A program made the translations under genes and the position numbers. Positions 17,240-24,866 of a stretch of 64,000 nucleotides of DNA are shown piece after piece. How positions within the stretch are numbered: the first letter of the stretch is position 1; every line of letters begins with the position of its first letter. The DNA comes from Fibrella aestuarina BUZ 2 (GTDB lineage Bacteria; Bacteroidota; Bacteroidia; Cytophagales; Spirosomataceae). The notes beneath the pieces were generated by a model. The model did not search any database, was not told the origin of the DNA, and saw only the letters and a list, made by a program, of their open reading frames with translations. Location of the stretch: contig NC_020054.1 of the NCBI RefSeq assembly GCF_000331105.1, positions 3,045,451-3,109,450 on the forward strand, given 5' to 3'.

Positions 17240-17749
17240 TTAGTTGCCCCAGAAGGCATTTTCATGGTACAGGTTGGCCGAGTGTACCCGCACCTCGGTG
17301 ATGAGGCCATCCTGCACCTTGAATACGTCGATGTTGTCCACGTCGAGCACCATAACCGGGCTGGCGGCCGAGAAATGCAGCCGAACGGCAACGCTCGATC
17401 CGTTGGTGCTCAGCGCTGAGATGTCGGTAATCCGGTAGCTGCGGGCGGTGTGTTCGTGAATCCGGGCCGACATGGCAAACACGGCCTCACGCGATGGTTT
17501 CAGGCCCGACAGGGCGTTGCTGCCTGGCTGATACCAGCGCACGTTGGGGTGGAGCAGCGCTGCTACCTGTGCCCGGTCGCCGCGTTGCACGGCGGCCAGA
17601 AAGTTGCTGACGACGGTAGCATTGGCAATGGGCGCCGGAGCCGTTGGCGGCACAGTTGGCTGGGCGGGCGCTAAAGACGTACCTGCCAGGGTCAGGAGGG
17701 TGGTCAGGGCGAGGGCTGCCCCGGTTCGGTTGCGTTGTCGACGGGTCAT
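17240..17749 (-). CDS. Exported SnoaL/NTF2-like protein
   Basis: A 169 aa protein with a signal peptide (MTRRQRNRTGAALALTTLLTLAGTSLAPAQP) followed by an NTF2-like alpha+beta domain: NFLAAVQRGDRAQVAALLHPNV at about residues 49-70 and VFKVQDGLITEVRVHSAN near 145-160. SnoaL-like domains bind or isomerise small hydrophobic ligands; no catalytic call is possible. Divergent from the AraC regulator 77 bp away, which may control it and the downstream membrane protein. Confidence 0.82.
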   Translation of the reverse strand: MTRRQRNRTGAALALTTLLTLAGTSLAPAQPTVPPTAPAPIANATVVSNFLAAVQRGDRAQVAALLHPNVRWYQPGSNALSGLKPSREAVFAMSARIHEHTARSYRITDISALSTNGSSVAVRLHFSAASPVMVLDVDNIDVFKVQDGLITEVRVHSANLYHENAFWGN

Positions 17750-17826
17750 TGGTCAGTTGGTGTTATGTCATTGACTGCGACAAAGGTCCGGGGCTGTGTG
17801 GGTGCCAGATTGATAGTTTACGCCAA

Positions 17827-18870
17827 ATGATGGTTATTTTGCGCCAGCACTCCGCTCCATACGCTATGATGCTGTCGGCCTCCCACTTACTCAGTCTGTT
17901 TGACTTTGCCGCCTGCAAAGGCTTGTCTGTCGCGACGCTCCAACGCCTGCTCGACACGCCCGACACCGACCTGCACGACCCGCAGGGGCGGGTGACTGCG
18001 GCCGACTACATGCGTGTCTGGGAGGCGATGATCGCGCAGGGCAACGACCCGCACCTCGGCCTCCATTTTGGCTATTTTCTGAATCTGAAAGGATTGGGGC
18101 TGATCTACCAGATTTCGCTGGCAACGTCGAGCATCGAGCAGGCGATGGGGCTCCTGAGCGAGTACCTGGCCAGCTCGTTCCCGGTCGTATCGGTACAGAC
18201 AGCGCAGAGCAACGCGCAGGTGGTAATCAGCCTCCACAGCCCCCTGCCCGCCACGCCTGCCACCCAACAATTGCTCGATTCGGTACTGATCCTGATGGCG
18301 CGCGAGATTGGGCTTATGATCGACGGTAACGTGGCCGACATGCAACTGCCCTACGAGCAACTCGACGCCTACCGGCGGCTCTGTGCCAGTCCCGTAACCT
18401 CGTCGGATGGTCACCGGCTCAGGCTCGATCCGGGGCAACTTGCCGGCCCGATCAACCGGCGCCGCCTGACGAACATCGAAGCCCTACTGCCGTTGTTTTT
18501 GCAACTGACAAGCCAGCCCCCCGCCCCCAATGCCCCATTTGCCGAGCAGGTACGTCGGATGACGCTCAGCCTGTGCGCGCCCGAATTGCCCCAACTGGAT
18601 CAGGTAGTGGCGCAGTTTGCCCTAAGCCACCGCACCTTCCAGCGTCGACTGACGGACGAAGGAACCTCGTTTCGGACGATCGCCGACCAGCTGAAACGAC
18701 AGATGGCGGGCCACCTGGAGCGGGGCAAAACGCTGGGTACGCAGGATATTGCTTATATCCTTGGTTACTCGGCATCGAGCGCGTACCTGCATGCGGCCCG
18801 GAAATGGCGCAACCAGTCGAACCACCGGGCAACAAAAAGCCCCTACCAAGAGGCAGGGGCCGGTCTATGA
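17827..18870 (+). CDS. AraC-family transcriptional regulator
   Basis: A 347 aa DNA-binding regulator. The N-terminal two thirds match the arabinose-binding-domain type used by OruR/ArgR-like AraC proteins (DAACKGLSVATLQRLLDTP; GLHFGYFLNLKGLGLIYQI at about 90-110). The C-terminal HTH pair is at about 255-335, with SHRTFQRRLTDEGTSFRTI and DIAYILGYSASSAYLHAARKW. The start could be ATG 17827 or 17866; the much earlier in-frame start at 17644 overlaps the divergent gene. The last 11 codons lie over a leftward terminator. Likely regulator of the divergent SnoaL gene. Confidence 0.9.
   Translation: MMVILRQHSAPYAMMLSASHLLSLFDFAACKGLSVATLQRLLDTPDTDLHDPQGRVTAADYMRVWEAMIAQGNDPHLGLHFGYFLNLKGLGLIYQISLATSSIEQAMGLLSEYLASSFPVVSVQTAQSNAQVVISLHSPLPATPATQQLLDSVLILMAREIGLMIDGNVADMQLPYEQLDAYRRLCASPVTSSDGHRLRLDPGQLAGPINRRRLTNIEALLPLFLQLTSQPPAPNAPFAEQVRRMTLSLCAPELPQLDQVVAQFALSHRTFQRRLTDEGTSFRTIADQLKRQMAGHLERGKTLGTQDIAYILGYSASSAYLHAARKWRNQSNHRATKSPYQEAGAGL
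18834..18860 (-). terminator. Rho-independent terminator (leftward), overlapping an AraC gene end
   Basis: GCCCCT (18839-18844) pairs with AGGGGC (18855-18860), and leftwards the stem is followed by five T. It is well placed to end the leftward gene at 18892 and lies inside the last codons of the convergent AraC gene. Confidence 0.75.
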
Positions 18871-18891
18871 AGAGGGAGGTACTCCGAAAAG

Positions 18892-19986
18892 TTACTGAGT
18901 AATGGCGGCGGCAAGCATCGGCTCGATCACGGTGGTCAGCCGGTCGCGCACGAAGCTCTCCTGCAGGTACGTTGGCAACTTGGCCACCAACTGCCGGTAG
19001 GCATCGATACCGAGCGCTTTCGCCACGTAGGCCTCGTGTACCGTGTTCACATGCCCCACGATATTGACCAGGCTCTGGTGGAACAGCCGCACGTCGATCT
19101 CCGAATCAACGAACCGCTCGATTTCGCGCGGGGCACCGCCCGGATTGTTCGACGAAATGCGCAGGCGGCTGAGCATGTCGAAGTAGGTGGTATAGCCAAT
19201 CTGCTTGGCCAGCACCTTGTATTGCTCAGGACCGAACTTCTGCAACACCTCACCCGTCCTGGCCGACCGCATCGCCGTCTTCGGGTTCTTTTGCACCATG
19301 TTGCGCAGGGCCTTGATCCGCTGATCGCGGGTCGTTTTCAGGAACTGCGCCAGTTCGATCTGCGCCGACGAGTGCCGCGAGGGCAACGTCAGATCGCGAC
19401 CCGACTCGGCAATGCGCTTGGCCATAGGCAGACGCTGAATGCGGTAGCTGTTGATGGGGCCGAGCGCGTAATACCCAATAGAGGCCGGATAATGCCCGCG
19501 CACCACCATGTTGCCGATCCGTTTGCGGATCAGCTCTTCGTTGCTGACGTTGATGCCCTGAACGGCCAGAAAGGCCCGGGCACTAAACAAAATGCTGTAA
19601 TAGGCCTGCGGAAACGTCCAGTGCAACGAGCTTTGCAGGTACTGTTCCGAGTCGGCCGACCGGTCGTTGACAACCGGCGTAATGCGGAGGGCGTATTCGG
19701 CGCTCCAGCTGTTGAGCAGTAGCTTCTCCAGCGCCTTGTTATCTGCCGCGCCTAAGCCCCCAAACTGCTGAAAGATCGGGAATTTGGCCAGGTCGAACAG
19801 ATCGTTCTGATGCTGGATATGGTAATCCATCGCGAAGAAGTGATTCAAAAATACCTGCGCTGGAATAGACTTCCGCCAGGTCTCATCAGCCGGCGTAGCG
19901 GCGGCGTCACGCGGACCTTCCTGCGGAGGCGTAGCGGGCACCAGAGTGGGCATGGGAGCCATCGGCACGTGGGTTATTTCTCTCAT
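18892..19986 (-). CDS. Conserved-looking protein of unknown function (364 aa)
   Basis: Not recognised. Soluble, no signal peptide or membrane segment. The first 35 residues are Pro/Ala-rich and probably disordered; the rest is mainly helical. The stretch at about residues 124-142 (FPQAYYSILFSARAFLAVQG) resembles the helix of HEPN-type proteins, but the expected R-x4-6-H RNase motif is not evident, so I do not assign it. A basic helical patch (KTTRDQRIKALRNMVQKN) follows. Stands alone between the AraC regulator and the OmpA-like gene. Confidence 0.7.
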   Translation of the reverse strand: MREITHVPMAPMPTLVPATPPQEGPRDAAATPADETWRKSIPAQVFLNHFFAMDYHIQHQNDLFDLAKFPIFQQFGGLGAADNKALEKLLLNSWSAEYALRITPVVNDRSADSEQYLQSSLHWTFPQAYYSILFSARAFLAVQGINVSNEELIRKRIGNMVVRGHYPASIGYYALGPINSYRIQRLPMAKRIAESGRDLTLPSRHSSAQIELAQFLKTTRDQRIKALRNMVQKNPKTAMRSARTGEVLQKFGPEQYKVLAKQIGYTTYFDMLSRLRISSNNPGGAPREIERFVDSEIDVRLFHQSLVNIVGHVNTVHEAYVAKALGIDAYRQLVAKLPTYLQESFVRDRLTTVIEPMLAAAITQ

Positions 19987-20213
19987 ACTCTACTAACAAA
20001 AAGAGCCCCTGCTCACGTTCCTTTTTAGTGGTTATTTGATGGTGTACATATCGCTGTAAATCAATGGGTTGTAATAAATTTTTTAGACTTCCTGAGCGCA
20101 CTTTTTAATGCCAGATTTCGGTCCGTTTTTTAGGTTTCGGTCGGCCCATCAGGCACCATTAATCGGGCGGTAGGCCGTACCTTTGCGGGCCGTTGAGCCG
20201 TAACGTGTGTATT
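19987..20213. other. Divergent promoter region
   Basis: About 225 bp between the divergent unknown gene and the OmpA-like gene. AT-rich in its left half. A consensus box TACCTTTG for the rightward gene lies at 20178-20185. Confidence 0.45.
20178..20185 (+). promoter_or_regulatory. Bacteroidota -7 promoter box for the OmpA-like gene
   Basis: TACCTTTG fits TAnnTTTG exactly and lies 28 bp before ATG 20214. No good TTTG element was found 19-21 bp further upstream, so it may depend on an alternative sigma or an activator. Confidence 0.6.
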
Positions 20214-21089
20214 ATGAGTCGAATCGTTTTTTGGAGTTTTTTGTGGGTATTGGGGTGTAGTGTGAGCCCAGTTTTTGGGCAAATCGAAAAGGCGTCGCTG
20301 GAAGGATTGGTGCTCGACGGTGCCACCCGGCAGCCTATAGTAGGAGCCAAAGTCGAGGCCTTCAGCATGGCCGGTAAAGTCGCCAGTTCGAAGACAACAG
20401 TGCAGGATGGTAGCTTCCGGCTGAGCTTGAGCGCCAAAGAACTGTACCAGATTATTGTGCAGGCCAAAGGCTATGTCAATAGCGTCGAACAGATCGACTT
20501 CTCAGACCCACGCGTCGTGTCGCGAGTGGGTAAAACGGTCTATCTGACCAAATCCATCCCCACCAACTCGACGCCGGCAACGGCCAGTATCCCGCCTCCT
20601 GCCCGGCCCACTACCGAGGCGCCCGCCGTACCGACGCGTCCCAGAGCTACCTCGGCCACCGCCAGCCGACCGAGCCCTCCCAAACCCGTCACCGCCGCCT
20701 CGCCGGTTGGCACACCGCCCGCACCAGCCCTAACGGCATCGGTGCTTCCTGCCGAGATCGAGTCTATTTTCTTTACGCAAAGCACCGCCGAGGTCTTACC
20801 TGAATCGCGCGGGGCGATGGATAAGCTGGTGCAGTTTTTAAACCAGAACCCTACGCTCACTGTCGAGTTGGCGGGCCACACCGATAACCAGGGCGATTTC
20901 GATCAGAATGTCCTGCTATCGCGTCAGCGGGCCGAAACGGTGAAAACCTACGTGTTGAGCAAGGGTATTGCGGCCAGCCGGATACGTACCCGTGGCTACG
21001 GCGGCACGCGCCCGGCCAAAACCAACAACTACGAAGAAACCCGCCCTATGAACCGGCGCGTCGAAGTGACCATTGTAGGAGAGAAATGA
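20214..21089 (+). CDS. OmpA-family protein with carboxypeptidase-regulatory-like domain
   Basis: A 291 aa envelope protein. Signal peptide (SRIVFWSFLWVLGCSVSPVFGQ), then an Ig-like carboxypeptidase regulatory domain at about residues 30-105 (LEGLVLDGATRQPIVGAKVEA), a Pro/Ala/Thr linker (about 110-180) and a C-terminal OmpA domain that binds peptidoglycan, with ELAGHTDNQGDFDQNVLLSRQRAE and RIRTRGYGGTRPA. It therefore tethers something outer-membrane or periplasmic to the cell wall. ATG 20214 sits just before the signal sequence. Convergent with EamA; their ends share a palindrome. Confidence 0.9.
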   Translation: MSRIVFWSFLWVLGCSVSPVFGQIEKASLEGLVLDGATRQPIVGAKVEAFSMAGKVASSKTTVQDGSFRLSLSAKELYQIIVQAKGYVNSVEQIDFSDPRVVSRVGKTVYLTKSIPTNSTPATASIPPPARPTTEAPAVPTRPRATSATASRPSPPKPVTAASPVGTPPAPALTASVLPAEIESIFFTQSTAEVLPESRGAMDKLVQFLNQNPTLTVELAGHTDNQGDFDQNVLLSRQRAETVKTYVLSKGIAASRIRTRGYGGTRPAKTNNYEETRPMNRRVEVTIVGEK

Positions 21090-21118
21090 GTTTAAACTTC
21101 AAACTTTAAACTCATTTC
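21083..21118. repeat. Palindrome spanning both stop codons of convergent genes
   Basis: A perfect 14-bp stem (21083-21096 with 21105-21118, loop 8). The TGA of the OmpA-like gene (21087-21089) and the TGA of the EamA gene (complement of 21112-21114) fall at mirror positions in the two arms. Short relative of the long-palindrome family. Confidence 0.85.
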
Positions 21119-21981
21119 CTCCCCATCCAGAGGCCGGCGATGACGAGCAACGTACCCGCCAGCGTGTAGAGGGTGATGGGCTCGCCCGTAAACAGGGCCG
21201 AGTAGATAAAGCCAAATACGGGGCAAAGAAATAGCCACAGCGACGCCCGGACGGCATCGACCCGCACCAGCCCGAACCAGAGTTGCAGCGCCACCACCGA
21301 GACGGGCCCGATGAGCCAGCCGACCGATGCCCAGAAGCGTACGTCGAACTGCGACGTCGAGAGGTCAGTGGTGAGCAGGGTGATGGGTAGCAGCATGAAC
21401 CCGGCAAGCAGCACCTGCCAGCCGTTGATTACCAGCGTCGGCAGCGCCCATTCGTAGCGGGCGTAATAAACAGTTGCGGCGGAGACCGAAATCATGCTTC
21501 CCAGCAAGATCAGCAGGCCGTCGACGGTGGCGTAGGCCTGCTCCAGCAGCGGAATCGTGGCCACCACCACGCCGAGCAGGCCCAGCAGCAGGCCCGCGCC
21601 TTCCTGCCAACGCAGGGGTCGCCGCAGCCAGATCGCCGACAGCAGCGTGATAAACAGCGGATTGGTGGCCGTAGAGAGACTACCGATTCCCGCCGATACC
21701 TGCTTCAAGGCCAGTACAAACAGCCCCAGATACAGGGCCGTATTGAGGAAGGAAAAGATCGTCAGCCGCCGCCATTCAATGCCCTTAGGCAGTGGATTGC
21801 CGCGCTGAATCCCGTACGCAAACAGCAGCATCCCACTCCCGGCAATCAGAAAGCGAACGGTGGCCAGCACCAGTGGCGCCACCGACTGCACCCCGAACTT
21901 CGTGGCTACCGACGCAGAGGCCCATAACATGGCAAATAAAAAACCGGGAATAAACTGGGCGGTGCGGCTGGGCTGAGACAC
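21112..21981 (-). CDS. EamA-family (DMT) transporter
   Basis: A 289 aa inner-membrane protein with ten hydrophobic segments arranged as two EamA repeats (about 10-140 and 150-285). Landmarks: PGFLFAMLWASASVATKFG at the N-terminus, ISAGIGSLSTATNPLFITLLSA-like helix around 95-110 and the second-repeat FLCPVFGFIYSALFTGEPIT (split near 250). The family exports metabolites; substrate unknown. Confidence 0.9.
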   Translation of the reverse strand: MSQPSRTAQFIPGFLFAMLWASASVATKFGVQSVAPLVLATVRFLIAGSGMLLFAYGIQRGNPLPKGIEWRRLTIFSFLNTALYLGLFVLALKQVSAGIGSLSTATNPLFITLLSAIWLRRPLRWQEGAGLLLGLLGVVVATIPLLEQAYATVDGLLILLGSMISVSAATVYYARYEWALPTLVINGWQVLLAGFMLLPITLLTTDLSTSQFDVRFWASVGWLIGPVSVVALQLWFGLVRVDAVRASLWLFLCPVFGFIYSALFTGEPITLYTLAGTLLVIAGLWMGRK

Positions 21982-22060
21982 AGTCAGGGAATTCAGTCGA
22001 AGAAATCAGTAGGTACGTCGGTAACTGCTCGCATAAGCGAATGAATGGACATACCGATCG

Positions 22061-22144
22061 TCAACGCGGTAAGTTGTTTTGGCGAAGCGCAAGAAGCCGA
22101 TAATTTTCTTTCGCTTCATCGGTCCATACTACCGTGTAATCCAT
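22061..22144 (-). pseudogene. Truncated ParE/RelE toxin remnant
   Basis: A 27-codon frame starting ATG 22144 and ending TGA 22061, translating to MDYTVVWTDEAKENYRLLA and a few further residues. This is the usual N-terminus of ParE/RelE-type toxins, but the remaining 65 or so residues are missing. It overlaps the 3' end of the antitoxin-like gene by 16 bp, as in intact pairs. Probably a decayed toxin leaving an orphan antitoxin. Confidence 0.65.
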
Positions 22145-22362
22145 TGTTTCGACTCGTTGGCTACGGTATCGTGTGGGGTAAGGTGTGCCGTCTTGGCAGC
22201 AACTAATGCTTCTTCCAGCTGATTGAGAAGCGCGGGTGTTTCAGCAAACATGTTTGTGCGCTGCCCCACAAATGCACTCACAGTCAAGAGTAAATCCTGA
22301 ATGTCATGTGGGTCGTCGAGACGGTCAATCTGCTGGTGCAGCAAGGTTTTCATATCAGTCAT
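22129..22362 (-). CDS. Orphan antitoxin-like small protein
   Basis: A 77 aa protein from ATG 22362 (MTDMKTLLHQQIDRLDDPHD); earlier in-frame starts at 22386 or 22455 are possible but the last lies inside a palindrome. The helical N-terminus (LLHQQIDRLDDPHDIQDLLLTVSAFVG) is like the small antitoxins that pair with ParE/RelE toxins in Bacteroidota. Immediately downstream and overlapping lies a truncated toxin remnant. Function as antitoxin is inferred from context. Confidence 0.6.
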   Translation of the reverse strand: MTDMKTLLHQQIDRLDDPHDIQDLLLTVSAFVGQRTNMFAETPALLNQLEEALVAAKTAHLTPHDTVANESKQWITR

Positions 22363-22416
22363 AGCGGTAGCGACGCGGTTCAACATAAAGATATTGAAAA
22401 TGGCGACAGGCTGGCG

Positions 22417-22476
22417 CACGTGTAGAGATACAACGGTGGACCGTAGACCGTACAAGATGTTCCGTCTCTACACGTG
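22417..22476. repeat. Hairpin with GGCTGGCGC at its edge
   Basis: A perfect 12-bp outer stem (22417-22428 with 22465-22476) encloses a 36-nt loop. GGCTGGCGC lies at 22409-22417, at the outer edge of this stem rather than next to the loop. Located upstream of the antitoxin-like gene and after the leftward nadE, in a tail-to-head space. Confidence 0.75.
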
Positions 22477-22487
22477 CTGGATGGTTT

Positions 22488-24551
22488 CTAGAACCCGATT
22501 TTGCCTTTCCGGTTGCCTTTGGCGTTGTGTTCATTGGCCCAGTCGCGGAGTTCGGCGAGTTCTTTCTCGAACCCACCCGACAGAATCGGGAAGCGCATCC
22601 AGGTACGTGGGTCGAGGCTGTGGTCGTCGAGGTGGAAGCTGGGTGCGTAGCGCTCGCGTTTCCACTGGTTGCGGCTCCATAGCTTGAAGAAGCGTTCGAT
22701 CCAGATAATCAGCTTCTCGCGATCGTATGGCTGAGTGCCATCCTGTCCATTGTAGCGGGCTTCGAGCCATTTCAGCACCGCGATAGGGGCTTGTTTGTCG
22801 CGAATGGCTACGTTCTCGATCTCGTTCAGCACGTCGTAGGGCATCAGGTCGTCTTCGTCGGTCTGGTTGCGGTCGAGGGGGCGCAGTTCAGCGGTGGGCT
22901 GTAGGGTGTTGACCCGATGCAGGCCCGCCAGTTTGATGCGGGCGTCGGGCGATGGCGTATTCACCACATTCAGGCCTTCTTCTTCAAGCCAACGCAGCCA
23001 ACTGCGCAGAAACTGTTTGTCGATGCCCGTAATCGGCGAGATGCTGCCCGCCGTGTCGCCATCCATCGTGGCGTAGCCTACGGCCGCTTCCGAGCGGTTG
23101 GACGTGCTCAGCAGCAGCGCGTTTTTGATGTTGGCCAGCATCCAGACGCCCGGCGCCCGCACCCGCGCCTGAATGTTTTGCAGGGCCAGATCGTCGGTGT
23201 CCCACGATAGCGCGCGGCCCAACTGCTCCTCGATCAGGCCCCGGTACGTACCCACAAGCCCGTCGATGTTGATGTTCATAAACGTAGCGCCCAGGCTCTC
23301 CGCTAGTTCTTTCGCCGACAGGTACGTATCGTCCGACGAGTTTTGCGTGCCCTGATAGATGGTCGTCAGTAGTTTACCCACCATCGCCTCGGCCGAGTCG
23401 CAATCCTGAATGGCTTTCAGGTTATTGAGTTTGCGCTTCACGCCATCCAGCCCGATGTTTTCCACGGCCATGCGCACCATCAGGTACACCGTAGCGGCAA
23501 TCGCCGACGAATCGGCCCCGCCCGAGAGGCTCAGCACGTACCCCTGCGACCGGCTTTTGCGCAGGTAGTCGAACAGGCCGAGGGCGACGGCGCGGGCAAA
23601 TTCTTCTTCCTTGATGCTGCCGAAGCGCTCCCAGGGCTCCAGTTCGGCTTTCTGAACGACCGGTGCGGTATCGGGCCAGTTAAAGCGGTCGGTGACGCGC
23701 AGATTGGGCAAGGCAAAGGCCAGATTCCCCCGATTCTGCGTCTGGTTGAGCCGCGTCAGGTCTACGTCGATCACCGCCGACACGATATGCATGTCTTCAT
23801 AGCTGAGGCGCGGCCCTGACACCAGTAGTTCGCCATTCGACGCCACCATGGCATCGCCATCGTAGATAGCCCGTCCGGCTTCGTTGCCCAGCAGATTGGT
23901 ATACACGTAGCTAACGCCAAATGACCGCGATGCATCGACCACCAGGCGCTCGCGGGTAACCGATTTGCCAAACGCGAAGTGGCTCGCCGACGGATTCAAG
24001 ATGATATCGACGCCCCGTTCATACAGCGCCCGCCCCGGCCGGTTGGCAATCCAGGCGTCTTCACAGATTTCGAAGCCGATTCGAATGCCAGACAGGTCAA
24101 ACACGAGATCGCCGAACGGATAGCTAAACTCGCCAATGTGGGTTTCGTCACGCACGCCCACCGTCCAGGGCTGGAACCAGCGCGGCTCGTAGTGAATGCC
24201 ATTGCCAGGTAGATATTGTTTGGCTACGAAGCCCAGAATACGCTTGTTCACCATGAAGCAGGCCACGTTGAAGGTGCGGTTGTTGTGCCGCATGGGCAAC
24301 CCTACCGATACGGCTATATCGGCCGTGTACCCCACAATATCGAGCAGTGACGCAATCGACTGATCGATCGTATTCTGCGCGTAGAACATGTCTTCGCAAT
24401 TATAGCCCGAGATACAGAGTTCGGGCAGACACAACAGGCTGACGCCCTGCTGCCGGGCCGCCTCAATGGCGTCGATGATGTTTTGGCGGTTATGATCCCA
24501 GGCTAATGGTGTCTGATTCAACACCCCGGCGGCAACTTTGAGTAGGTTCAT
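22488..24551 (-). CDS. nadE: Glutamine-dependent NAD+ synthetase
   Basis: A 687 aa cytosolic enzyme that makes NAD+ from deamido-NAD+, ATP and glutamine. The N-terminal nitrilase-like glutaminase domain (about 1-290) has the triad Glu in CLPELCISGYN, Lys in VAKQYLPG and Cys in GFEICEDAW. The C-terminal synthetase domain has the PP-loop SLSGGADSSA (about 350), TSNRSEAAVGYATMDGDTAG (about 490-510) and SPDARIKLAGLHR. ATG 24551 (MNLLKVAAGVLNQTPLAWD) is the natural start; 24572 would add seven residues. A close-by promoter-like box (complement of 24603-24610, TACCTTCG) is one base off consensus. A decayed copy of its 5' end lies at 32305-32419. Confidence 0.96.
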   Translation of the reverse strand: MNLLKVAAGVLNQTPLAWDHNRQNIIDAIEAARQQGVSLLCLPELCISGYNCEDMFYAQNTIDQSIASLLDIVGYTADIAVSVGLPMRHNNRTFNVACFMVNKRILGFVAKQYLPGNGIHYEPRWFQPWTVGVRDETHIGEFSYPFGDLVFDLSGIRIGFEICEDAWIANRPGRALYERGVDIILNPSASHFAFGKSVTRERLVVDASRSFGVSYVYTNLLGNEAGRAIYDGDAMVASNGELLVSGPRLSYEDMHIVSAVIDVDLTRLNQTQNRGNLAFALPNLRVTDRFNWPDTAPVVQKAELEPWERFGSIKEEEFARAVALGLFDYLRKSRSQGYVLSLSGGADSSAIAATVYLMVRMAVENIGLDGVKRKLNNLKAIQDCDSAEAMVGKLLTTIYQGTQNSSDDTYLSAKELAESLGATFMNINIDGLVGTYRGLIEEQLGRALSWDTDDLALQNIQARVRAPGVWMLANIKNALLLSTSNRSEAAVGYATMDGDTAGSISPITGIDKQFLRSWLRWLEEEGLNVVNTPSPDARIKLAGLHRVNTLQPTAELRPLDRNQTDEDDLMPYDVLNEIENVAIRDKQAPIAVLKWLEARYNGQDGTQPYDREKLIIWIERFFKLWSRNQWKRERYAPSFHLDDHSLDPRTWMRFPILSGGFEKELAELRDWANEHNAKGNRKGKIGF

Positions 24552-24773
24552 TCCAGGTATAGAGAGAGTCAACAGGACATGCAGAGCGGCGAATTGCCCT
24601 CGCGAAGGTATAACAACCGATCACAGAAAATGGGTTTACTGCGCTACTCAGCCGCCGATTTGGGTAAGCACCATACGTCAGATAGCCACCCAATCAGGCC
24701 AGCAACGTACCTGAAGGGAAGAATCAATGAGTGCCTTGCAATAGACAACAGTCGAGTTAACCAGTCAATTAAA

Positions 24774-24796
24774 TTGTTTAGAAAAAATCTAAACAA
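24774..24796. promoter_or_regulatory. Candidate operator of the heme operon
   Basis: A perfect 9-bp inverted repeat, TTGTTTAGA - five A - TCTAAACAA, ending 12 bp upstream of the -33 element. Size and position fit the binding site of a dimeric regulator. It does not match a classical Fur box by eye; the iron link is inferred from the genes downstream. Confidence 0.6.
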
Positions 24797-24808
24797 AGAG
24801 AGTTTTTA

Positions 24809-24840
24809 TTTGGATCAAATATAAACAAGGCCTACGTTTG
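24809..24840 (+). promoter_or_regulatory. Consensus Bacteroidota promoter of the heme operon
   Basis: TTTG (24809-24812), exactly 20 bp spacer, then TACGTTTG (24833-24840): an exact match to TTTG-N19-21-TAnnTTTG used by the primary sigma factor of Bacteroidota. The ATG of the receptor is 26 bp further on. Confidence 0.9.
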
Positions 24841-24866
24841 CAGCGAACTCAAGCTCCCGCCAACGT

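Larger units (their letters stand above)
24552..24866. other. Divergent control region of nadE and the heme operon
   Basis: About 315 bp. The right half is AT-rich and carries the heme-operon promoter and a perfect inverted repeat (listed separately). The left side carries the near-consensus nadE promoter at 24603-24610. An 81-codon rightward frame at 24579-24824 has no gene-like features. Confidence 0.6.

Noticed and set aside
24579..24824. 81-codon frame in the nadE/heme intergenic region
   Set aside because: It runs across the operator and promoter elements and has no recognisable composition or family.
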